From NCBI GenBank assembly GCA_016630905.1, contig WBMQ01000013.1, positions 62,001 through 126,000 on the forward strand: a stretch of 64,000 nucleotides of DNA. The letters run 5' to 3'. The stretch comes from Capillidium heterosporum. Its lineage: Eukaryota; Entomophthoromycota; Entomophthoromycetes; Entomophthorales; Capillidiaceae. The position numbers were made by a program, and so were the translations under genes. Positions 54,143 through 64,000 of the stretch are shown here, piece after piece; position 1 is the first letter of the stretch, and each line of letters starts with the position of its first letter. Under the pieces are notes generated by a model. The model searched no databases. It saw only the letters and a list, made by a program, of their open reading frames with translations, and had not been told where the DNA came from.

Positions 54143-56600
54143 ATCGTTTAATTTTCTCTCGAACCTAAGGTATGAAGTTTTAGTTTCTCCTTCGTGCCCA
54201 GCTTACTTGTAAAATTAAATTTGATAGAGGATGAAAATTTGAAGAATGACGAGCTTACGTTTCCAGTTTATTTGCTCAGATAGCCAATAAAACTTCTGCA
54301 GTGTGGCAAAGACTCTCTAGCCTGTATTCAAAGGGCTGCACTTGTGGGGTAGCTTGATTGTAGCCAATCTAGTTTGAGAACTTTAGGTAGTGCATTTGAA
54401 TGTAAACCTATCTTTACAAGAAATGCAAAGTATAATAAACCATACATCAATTTGTAGAAGTTACAAAGGAAGCCTAAAAGTTATCTACTTACAATATGAC
54501 TAAATATAAATAGTGCTGAGCTTTCAAAGGTTTATAAAAGCACGCTTGAAGAGCAAGGTCTATTTGAGGTTTAATGATGGTCTAGCATACATCAAATTTA
54601 GATAATTTAAAGTAATAACGGTAGTCAAAGTGATTTACTATTTTTATTTGTTTCTACTCTACATTTTCTTTATAATTATACTGGATATATAAAATAGATC
54701 TAAATGAAAGTAATATAAAAGTTGCATATAAATTATCAATAGAAATCAGTTCACTTGTACTATAGGATTTAAAAATAGCAAAGTTTATAAGTATCCTTTA
54801 AAAAATCAAAGTATACTCACCAAGTCCTTGAAAAGTTTAGAGAGCAAAAGTGTGCTAAACTTAATAATTAATAAGCTTCAGTAATTTGCCTATAGCATGT
54901 GCAATCAAATTTCCAATTTAGACTTGAAATTAAATAAAAGCAGCACACATAATACCAATCATCATCAATAACGATAAATTTAGCCTAGTTTTAGTCTTGT
55001 AATCCGTTTCAAAATGAACGCTAAAATTCCAAATTAATTGCATGTTAAAGTAGCCAAAGCTATTAGTTATAGTGCAGTTAAACCGAATTTTATCTATTAA
55101 TCACTTTGAAATGGATCCTAACTTGAAAGTTGCTACCTAAAAATTATCAGATAGGTTAGGTGAGTTTTTTTCTATCAAGGATGCAAGAGAACCTATCAAC
55201 ATATTGGGATCGCTCACTACACCCAAGGACCATTTATACCCATGGTAAAGGAATTGAAAGGATATACTGTCTATTTTAATAGTGCTGTTAGCATATTTGG
55301 GAAATTCAAGTCAAGATATTTATAATAAAATCAGTTTGTATTAAATCAGCTCAATTAAATTCGTCATTTATCAATTTTGGTGATAGGTATCATTGCAAAC
55401 TATAATATGTTTAAATTCCATGCCATCAAATAAATAGGTTATATGATGGATTTTGGCATCCTTGTTCCAAGTCAGTAATCCCAAAGTATAAATCCTTTAT
55501 AACTGCTACTAAAACCAGAAGCGATAATACCTTCAATTACACCTCAAGCAATGTTCCTCAATATAGTAGATTTTTAATAAGATTTATATTGGTATTCTAA
55601 CTTCACTTTACTATAAGGTTAATTTTGGTCAACCTAGTTTTACTGACTACGACTGCTATCTCTATATCTTAGCAAACTTTGATTTACAAACCTAGAAAGT
55701 CTATCCAGCTCATACCGATGTGCATCCAGTGGCCGCTAATTGGAACTTTAATTTCTAGCTTTTACTGTGTTTCCCTTGTACAAACTGCAACATCATCTCC
55801 GTCCTTCTAAAATAATCGGAGTGTTCCAAATGAAAGCATAGAAATAATACTAAATCAAAGGAACGGAGGTAGTATCGCTTTTGAAAACTGTTAGTCTTGG
55901 TCCGAAATTTTCAAATTAAGCTACGAAGCAAATAATTTTGAAAAGTAACTTATTAATTTGAAAACTCAGCACATGATGACCTGCAGGTACACTTACCCTT
56001 TTCAACGGTAGATCAACTACAATGGATTGATCTATGTTTACTTGGGATGTAAGCAACTTCTTCGCGATGGAGCGATTCTCCTTTAGGGCAAGTTCTGATG
56101 CCAGCTTTACTAAATTTAGTTTAAATAAATTATTCTAGTCCCTTGAAATTTACCACCAGATGCCAAAACTCAAAAAGTTATTGACCATTAATCCCAGAGA
56201 TGCTTCAACAGAGAATGTAAGCTAAATAACTTTGTCAGTATATAGAATACCTGTAATATTTAATCAAATCTAAGTAAAACCTATCAAAAATTGTGAGTTA
56301 TAGCACTTGTGATGGAGTTCAAGCAAAGGTTTGTAAGTTAACACATAAATCTTGTCAAAAATGTAGCTTGAATCTACCGTCAATACATTGCTTAGCTCTT
56401 CTACTACCAGCGTTTTGATATTAAACTTTATAGAAAATTAAAAGTTCTCAATAAATCAATAACTAAGGTTTAATTTGTTAAATATACTAGAAAAGCCTAA
56501 GCTAGTTGATTGAGTGTCTGATAGTAGAGAGGCTAAAATATATTGGAGAAGCAGCAAAATCGTAAAATCTAATCCTATAAAAGTTGCTAGAATGTCATTT
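54143..56600. other. AT-rich region without genes
   Basis: Upstream flank of the dynein gene, then AT-rich sequence with scattered more balanced islands (about 55690-55830, 56000-56220). No frame or motif could be supported. Confidence 0.5.
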
Positions 56601-56618
56601 TAGAACTTTATCACTGTC

Positions 56619-56756
56619 ATGGAACTTGCCACAATAACACCCCTATTCCTCTCACTAGCCTATGCCTTTTATCTACTCAATCAAGACCTCAGTTTCAATG
56701 AGCTCAGGTCCGGCCTCGATACCAGTAGCTTAGAGGTCCCGAACTTGAGCAAGTGA
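56619..56756 (+). CDS. Possible 45-aa membrane or secreted microprotein
   Basis: ATG 56619 opens MELATITPLFLSLAYAFYLL, a signal-anchor-like hydrophobic segment, followed by a polar tail ending VPNLSK. Codons are C-ending and more balanced than the AT-rich surroundings, which hints at selection. A GTGAAC...GTTAAG segment just after could be an intron, but reading through adds only a few codons. No family is recognised. It may be a first exon or chance. Confidence 0.3.
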   Translation: MELATITPLFLSLAYAFYLLNQDLSFNELRSGLDTSSLEVPNLSK

Positions 56757-59700
56757 ACTATAGTTTCCAAATCTCCTAACGGTTAAGACAAAGGTCGTAA
56801 TGGTGCTAACCCTATCAAGAGCAAATGTCATAGCAACATCACTTTTCATCAAAGCTTCCAAATAAGTAGTCTCCATCAAGCCTGAAATATAAATATCTAA
56901 AAACAGCAAAGTTTACAGGAACAGTGCCCTCAAAGCCCACTACAACAATAAAAACTCATAAGAGTCCGTATAAAAGTTATCAAAAGGGGAAAGTTTAACG
57001 ATATGGAAGTCTCAAACTGACTTACACAGATCTGCAGTTAAACGCATATATAAATTACTCACAATGTCACAAACAATGTAATTATCAGAAATTTTTAAAA
57101 GCAAACGAGTCCACACACAAGTTAACGCTTACATATAGATCTAGCCAGAGAAACCGAAATAAAACCCTGGGTTCCTAATCGATCTAACCTCAACTCCAGC
57201 TCGTTCTCCAATACAGTACTGTCCTATGGTTTAGTCTAAATGCTTTTGCAAACACTCCTATCAAGAATATCAAATACACAATAGTACAGCAATTTTCGAT
57301 ATCTTTTATATATATCTCTAGTTAACAGTACAATGCGCTGTCCAAAGAAATTAATATACAAAAATTTATTTATTCCCAATATATATTTTCATTATTCTAG
57401 TTCAATTGCATTATTTTTCAAAAATATAGGTTAGGGAGCTTATAGAAAGGTGGAAAGTACAAAATACCTTTGAAATAGACAGGTTCTGTTTTATAAAGTT
57501 TTCTATTTGAAACTGGTTTTTAGTGATGGCTCATACTTTTTAAATAAAAATGTTGTCTATTTACAAAAGTATATTACTTATAACGGGATTTTCAAAACGT
57601 GTACAAATTCAAGTCTCTATATATAGGCATTTGATTCCATTGCCTATAAAGCAAATGTCGATAGCTGAAGGCAAGGTTGGTGTCAATTGCCACTACTAGT
57701 TTAGATTCCTTACAAAATTTAGAGGACCTTTCCTTCACCTTGAAGTTGAGATGAATATATTTATCCAAACTTAGGCAATAGCATAAAATCAATCCCTTGA
57801 CAGAAACTTATTGATAGATTCTTTAGCAATATAGATTTAGTAACAGGGTGAGATGGCATCGTAGCTTATTTGGCAAATACATTTTCTCCGCTTCCCCCAT
57901 CACAATGTCGTCTTTTTAGTTCAAAGACGGATGTCTCTTGATCCAAATAGACTCTGATAACAAGCTGGAGTGGTGCAACTACTAGTTCAATAAGATTTTC
58001 TGCCTCTCTCTCCATATCAAAGTCGTTTTTCAATTTTGCAATTGGCTAAAGATACATATTCCATTCGGTAAAAATGAGCAACCTTTTCCAACTAAGCTAA
58101 AACAAATATGTCCAGTTTTTCTGAACAGAATAGTAAACTCTTTAGAATCGATGGGATGCTTACATTCCTCTATGCAAGATAATAGTAAGCATTATGTGAA
58201 AAGTGATCATTAAATGGCTCTTTAATTACTGCTTTAACCCAGTTTAATTTCCTTGTATTTATCCAGCTTCTTCCAAGTAATAAGCCCTTTTCATTTACAA
58301 ATTGTAAAGAGAAGTTCAACAAATCGAAACAAAATGGGTCAATTTACCTAATCCAATTTGTATTAAAGCAGATGTGCCTTCTATGGAAGGTTATATGCTG
58401 CTTATCCTTTTGAAAACATTTCATTTAATTCTTGTAGATCATAGCTTTCTTTCAAACAGCTTTTCCGTTGATCAAACATATTTTAATACAGCTTTTAAGA
58501 ATTTTAAACATCAATTTCAAATATTTAATTGATGGAATGGTGATTTAGATCAATTTTTTTCAAAATGTTGGCACAATAAATATTCTCATGTAAATTAGCT
58601 CGATTAATCAAAAGAGAAACTCTAATCTTGCACATAAAGGTTAATTACAAGCATAATAAATTGTAGAATTCGTAATAGCTACCACGTTTTATATAGCTTT
58701 AGGCAGCGGAACTTAGCATTTCTATGTTCCTTTTTCAGCAACAAAGGCGAAAGACTAAGCCCCATACCACCAAAAGCTTAATGTCAAGTTTCAGATCCAT
58801 CTAATAGAACCTTAGTACTCCATCCTCTCGAACTAGTAACTAACGCATCCAACCTTGTCATTCAAAATGCTAAGCACCTCCCTCCTCTATACCAACGGTA
58901 CGAAATAAAGTGGTAATGGTTTCAAAGTGGTAGTTAGTAGGACCACCAAATCCAAACTCAAGTTGGAAATATACTTTTCCCCTATTTGCAAACACACATT
59001 ATTAAAACTATGCAACATTAACCTTCCAACACTTATATATAGTCGATTTTAATGACTTTATCAAGATTTCACCGCTTCAAATTTGAATATGCAGTAGCTT
59101 AAATTCAGGAAGTATTCCCTTTATAAAGCTAAAGCTATGCAGTCTTCCTATCCGATATGAAGCTTAAAAAATCCAACCTATATTTAAAAAAATTAATTTT
59201 ATAAAAGTAAACTAGATCCTCTACAGCGGCCAACTCCGCCTCCCAACTACCCCGTTCAAAAAGTAGGGCTGATATTTCCAATCTCAGCTTGTAGATTAGA
59301 AATACATTCTTCCAAATAAAATGGGAGTAGTACAACCCTTCAATAGAAATTAGTATCATGTCAATTAGCTAGAGCTTAAATGTCAACCCATATGTCGGCC
59401 TAGCCGACATCGGACACCTCACAACATATAGTTAAATATTTTATTTATGAATTGTTAATGCTTAATTGAAATTCATGCCCGTTAGAGGCCGAAACTAAAA
59501 TTTTTAATTTTATAGCGTGGTGCCGAGATTATTGGTTTTCATTATAAAGGTTAAATAACGTGATTATTGCTGACATACCCCAATGATAGTATTAGCAGTA
59601 CTAATTAAGGATTAGAGGAACTGTAGGTGTAGGCGAAGTTGAATTTTATTTTGGTCTATAAAGAACTTTAATAGTAATAGAGCCCACTTCAAAGCACATT

Positions 59701-59860
59701 CAAAATTACAAACTGACTGTATTATCAGATAGGTAATAGAGTTAGCTGTAATACATCTTATTGGAAGTTTTTTGAGTATATCTTGAAATGAACTGCATGA
59801 AAATAGTGTAATATCGATATAGTAAAACATAGCACCAGTATATGCGACAAAAATTAATAA
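56757..59860. other. AT-rich region without genes
   Basis: No supported gene. Small open frames at 57592-57792 and 59135-59359 (minus) have no motif. A short G/C-rich hairpin lies at 59392-59410. Confidence 0.5.
59392..59410. repeat. Short perfect hairpin
   Basis: ATGTCGGC and GCCGACAT form an 8-bp stem with a 3-base CTA loop in otherwise AT-rich DNA. It lies between the minus frame at 59135-59359 and the bHLH gene. No flanking repeat was found that would make it an element end. Confidence 0.5.
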
Positions 59861-59878
59861 AACTGAAAAATTATTTAT

Positions 59879-60575
59879 TCAAAAATTTTGACTACTCCTT
59901 CGATTCTGCCTCAGGGCCAGAGTATGGACCTGATGCCTCAGGCTAGTATTCTCTTTGATGAGATGCTGAATGAAGCTGATGGACTGTGAAAGTACCTCAC
60001 CCTTGGAATACTTAATTCTCCTATCGTTGGGTAAAACGCATTTCAAGCTTTCAAACAGATTCTTCATCTGTCTACGGCGTTGCCGTTCGGCTAGCCTGTG
60101 CGACTCTTTGATGACTTCGTCCTGCTTCTGAGAACTTAGTTCTTCACTGTTCTTGGGGGAAAGGTAGGTAGAGGATCGGTCAGGGGAGTTTAACTCGTTG
60201 AAGCCTTTGGGGTTTATTGGAAAGAAATGGCTGGCGTACTTGTGGGGGTGGTAGTAAGGGCAACTTGGATCTTTCAAGAGTTTGATAGGGGAGCTTAGGG
60301 CTGAAGAGTACCTACCGATTCTAGATGGATTTAGTATAAGTTATTGGCAAGTCAAGTTACCTGTTGGGCAAGTTGGGTCTTGAACTCTCTAGATCTTCGT
60401 CGAGAGGTATTATATTAGTCAATGAAGGTAGCCTTGGCTTCTCCGAATTGTTGATGTTGAAGATATCAGCTAGGTTATCGGTTTCCCTAGTGAAGTTGTA
60501 GGTAAAGTTCACTTTAGCTGAAATTTTATTGCCGGCGATGGCGTCGATGATGGGGTTGTAGGGTGCTTTGTACAT
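59879..60575 (-). CDS. bHLH transcription factor, two exons
   Basis: Exon 1 (60361-60575, ATG at 60575, MYKAPYNPIIDAIAG...) and exon 2 (59879-60311) join over a 49-nt intron (60312-60360, GTAACT...GGTAG) into one 215-aa frame. The basic helix-loop-helix lies near the C-terminus, at about 132-190: HRLAERQRRRQMKNLFESL with H-x-x-x-E-x-x-x-R/RR, the residue set that reads E-box CANNTG half-sites, then a short loop and SKGEVLSQSISFIQHLIKE. The SREBP-type tyrosine in the basic region is not present, so it is not an obvious SREBP and there is no membrane segment. The protein has a polar, probably disordered N-terminus. Target genes cannot be told from the sequence. Confidence 0.85.
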
Positions 60576-63500
60576 ATTCGATAGTAGTTAAAGTTGCCAG
60601 GCAGTAGTTTTTTAAAAAATGGTAGTGTAAGTTAAAAGTATAAAGAAATGTGTCAAAAGTGCTTGGAGAATTTATAGCTTCTTGGCTAAAGCAAGTTTAG
60701 ATAAAAATTGATGCAGGTCAGAAAATTTAAACTTTTATAAGCAACTGTAGTAAAACTTAGTTCGTAAGTTTCCTAATTTAACCTAACTTGCAGACTAAGA
60801 CAAAGAAATAAAATTGGAAATGGACACCTGGATATATGTCGGGATTTACCCTTTCTTTGTATCTAGTCCTTGAAAGATAAAGGAAATGTATGCTTGAAAG
60901 GCTTGTAAGTTGGAAACTTGTACCTTATTAAGGATTCTCAGTTTGTAAGTTTTTGGAAACTATTACACAAGTGGGTAATTTTCCTATATATATTGAACTT
61001 CACTAAATTGATACTTACATCAAATAAATTGGCTTTTCTCTATATTTCTTTAGCCTATATAGCTGAGCCGAAAATTTTGTTAACCTTGCTAGTTAAAAAG
61101 TAGATTACTATTCTTATCGAACAGCATAGGAATAAAGCCAAATACAATTTCATATCTAAATATACTATCGATTAGCTACTAAGTTTCATTAAAGGTCCCA
61201 GGAAAGTCTAAATCCCTTTATTGATTTAGCTATACCATATCCGTCCGAATAAATCTTGAATAACGTGTTTTAATAAACTAGATACGTTTCTACTACTGAA
61301 TCTATAGAAAGATACCTAAATTTTTTGAAACAAATACAAATTTGGAGTAGGAAGTAATAATGGAATTAATCTAATGTATATAAGGTGGCTCCAGTTGAAG
61401 ATTTTCGCCCTATTGCAATATATATAAATAAGTAGAGTTAAACATTGTTCATGGCTGGAGGCGTGCAATAAAGCATAGTTTCTGTTAGTATCGGAGGTTT
61501 AGATGAAACTATTTTAGAAGAATCCGCTTATTAGAATTAAGTTATTGGTTCAAAACTTTTATATGTACTGACATTATCTGCATATATTAATGTATTACTA
61601 GGTAAATTTAGGTACAATTAATATCCTTCTGGCATGTGCAGGATATCAGCCTTAAAAGCTGTAGTAAGACATGTTGTCTATATATTGAATGGCATTAAGC
61701 TTGTATTAGGCGGACGGACCCTACGTAGGCAAGTAAATAGGACTTATGCTAAACCTAGGTGGTCACCATCAATGCTTTTTTTACCCCTTTCTTTACCTAC
61801 AAGTATCCTTATATATTAAATTTCAATTCAAAGATACCCTTCCGTCCTAAACTTCTGTTAAATATTCTAATACATGGTTGCGGCAGTAATTTTGATAATA
61901 AAGGCACTGTGGTGTTTAATTTGACCTTACAAAAGGAAAGATTTCTAAATTCGTACTTGAAACTACATTTCCATAAATTTTGAATGGATTGAGATGAGCG
62001 CCAAAACTGCTATATATATCCATTTCTATTTTAGTCTAGCAGACGTCCGTTTGTGCAATGTCAAAAATTGTGCTACTCGGTTCGGCAAACTTGTATAGCT
62101 ATGCTTAAACCGAATTTAAGCATAATCACTCAGTTTTGCTAAATCGTGTAGTAAATTGAAAATAAGCTGCTGCTTTTAACTTTTCGCAAATTCTGTTGTA
62201 AGAAATTACAATTAACTTGAACCCAGTTTTCGAATCAAATGCTACTAAACATTTTCAAAACAAAGGTAACTTATAAAGATAAACTTCGCACCTACCTTTC
62301 CACCAAGTTTTTAAGTGGTTTACCTAGTGAAAGGTATAGAAATGGTTAGGGTTGCAAGAGTTTGCGATTTTTAGTCAATAGCATTGTTTGGCCTTGATCT
62401 TTGTTCACGTTTTAACACTTCTTTTATAGTAAGTTTTGCCTATCACTTAGATCTAAAAATTGAAAAGGCAATTTTCTTTGTCTGCTCTACGCTTGGCTTG
62501 GGTATTTTTTACTACATTACCAAGTATATAATATAGCTTGATATACTTTATTTGGTATCTTCAACCCGTTGTAGAATTTTTATCTTTCATGTATTTGCTA
62601 TAGTTTAGGTTACTCTAAAACAGTTTTGAAAGTATCTTGTCCAATATTTATACTATGATCAATTTTTTAGATATTGAATCAATTAATTTACTAAAGACGT
62701 ACCTAGAGTGCAGGAACAGATTGAAGAACATTTTTATACCCAGGTAGGTGCACATCAGTGTAAGCACTATAGGTGTTAAGTTACTATATCTTGTCTTTTT
62801 AATTATAACTCCATCGTTCATCAATTTTAACTAAACACAAGGTAATTTGTATATCAGTAAACTGCCAACTAGAAGCGTATTTTCCTAAAGTATACGGCAC
62901 ATACTTGAAGTGCATCAAGGTACTTTGCGCACATTCAGTATAGTCTATCTTTCTAACAAAGGATTTACTGGTTTTAAAACCGTCTTTGTATACCATCCAA
63001 ATATGGATCTACAGCTATGAGAATGCTTTTCTACGACTTGCTTGCCCTTACTGATGAGTTTTCCGTATTCCATTTAAAGTTTTCAAGATTTGATGATAGA
63101 TAAAATATTATATATCCTATAGGATATTGATAATGAACTAATTTCTATATTTGTGATATCTCTCGATTTCCAAGACTTTGGTTTTAAATGATAAACTTGG
63201 ACTCCTATAGGTAAGAAGTCGATTTCTATCCTTGTATTGAGAACCATACCATAGTGATTGCTATTGGAGTCAATTTAATGTATTGTAATATAGCGACAAA
63301 TTTTAGTTAAATGCAGCAAATTTGGAATTTGAAAGTTTCATTTGCATTTTTAATTCTATAGTTAAAGCTCCAGTTCTATGGTCAGTGACAATGATTATAA
63401 ATATCTCTACTATATTAATTTACTATACTATGAACTCACTTTGTAAAATATGTATAATGTGCTAACTTGCTTTCGAAGATCAAACTATATGAATTTAATT

Positions 63501-64000
63501 TATATTACATACAAAAATACTACTGAGAACCTTCCAAAAGTATCGTTAACTATGCCAAAGAGACTTATAAAAGTATATCCAAACCTTCATAAGTTAGTAT
63601 TGTATCATATTGTATAAGTATGCAAAGTGCTTATAATGAGCCATACCATAACTTTAGTATACTTTTGATAGTTAATTTATATTATAATTCGTATCCAAGA
63701 GCTTAAGTAGCTAAAGATGTAAAGCGCATCATCTATTGATGCTTATGTAAATATACAGATTCTAAATTAAACTTTACTAGTTTATTGTAGCACTTTTCAT
63801 CACAGTTAGTGATGATGGCACATCTTATTATCGTTGAACTTGGTACCTCAATAGTCTAAAATGATTCGAGAAATCCTAATATAGATCTTTGTATTAAATA
63901 TACTATAACTTTATAAACTACTCAAATACTATAGGAAAACATTTGAAATTTAGTATTTAGTTTATTACAAACAAAATCTACAAAGCCCATCTAAGTAGTG
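60576..64000. other. AT-rich region without genes to the window end
   Basis: About 200 bases of likely bHLH promoter, then AT-rich sequence with no supported gene. Frames at 60918-61103, 61634-61819, 61759-61983 and 62799-62996 show no motif or convincing codon use. The last could be part of an exon, but nothing joins it. Confidence 0.5.

Noticed and set aside
58867-58990. Open stretch starting MLSTSLLYTNGTK followed by a stop and further readable codons
   Set aside because: It is too short and interrupted by a stop, with no recognisable relative. It could be a relic, but this is not supportable.
1-64000. tRNA genes, rRNA and CRISPR arrays
   Set aside because: I scanned for B-box-like GGTTCGANTCC and for regularly spaced short repeats. 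Matches fell inside coding regions or lacked a cloverleaf, and no array was seen. A tRNA scan would settle this.

Overview
This is nuclear DNA of a fungus that is neither a typical ascomycete nor a basidiomycete. Coding regions stand out from a very AT-rich background. Genes carry short introns (about 35-105 nt) that begin GTA/GTG, often show a CTAAC/CTGAC/CTAAT-like branch site, and end TAG/AAG/CAG. The gene set fits a zygomycete-grade fungus, for example Zoopagomycota/Entomophthoromycotina: a full cytoplasmic dynein heavy chain with the long C-terminal domain, ORC4, GAA1, uS5, ALY/REF, a candidate PEX8 (a fungal peroxin), a membrane-tethered bZIP factor, and trypsin-fold genes (rare in Dikarya, common in insect-associated zygomycetes). 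The lineage is an inference.

Layout. 0-8 kb: relics of trypsin-fold genes plus one intact copy (4568-5344, minus), with degraded LTR elements at 0.7-3.6 kb. The intact copy has lost all three catalytic residues. 7.9-10.9 kb: a decayed piece of ORC4, then intact ORC4 (9256-10896, plus, 4 exons). 11.4-21.2 kb: a retrotransposon cluster. Family B has LTRs of about 720-820 bp around a gag-pro region whose first ORF fuses about 700 residues of unknown multi-membrane-segment protein to Gag. Family A (18747-21135) has a zinc-knuckle/protease ORF with no reverse transcriptase or integrase, and is inserted into an older repeat, C. 21.6-27.2 kb: a J-protein (broken or micro-spliced), GAA1 (about 11 exons, reconstructed as one 633-codon frame) and the uS5 gene. 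27.3-35 kb: an unidentified small gene, an unidentified 229-aa protein, a multi-exon candidate PEX8, and ALY/REF. 35.8-37.7 kb: ATF6/CREB3-like membrane bZIP. 40.1-54.1 kb: cytoplasmic dynein heavy chain, read as one gene with one 5' intron and one reading-frame break between AAA1 and AAA2. 59.9-60.6 kb: a two-exon bHLH factor. The rest, especially 54.2-59.8 and 60.6-64 kb, is AT-rich with no convincing gene.

There is no operon logic. The genes are independent eukaryotic units serving replication (ORC4), protein sorting (GAA1, PEX8, dynein), translation (uS5), mRNA export (ALY), and likely stress or membrane-linked transcription (bZIP). Neighbouring duplicates (trypsin, ORC4 tail, LTR-A internal region) differ mostly by G/C to A/T changes, which suggests a RIP-like or strongly AT-biased decay process. 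The most unusual objects are the membrane-domain/Gag fusion ORF, the triad-less trypsin, the frame breaks in the dynein and J-protein genes that 16-17 nt GT...AG segments would repair, and a 5' LTR that differs from its partner largely by small deletions.
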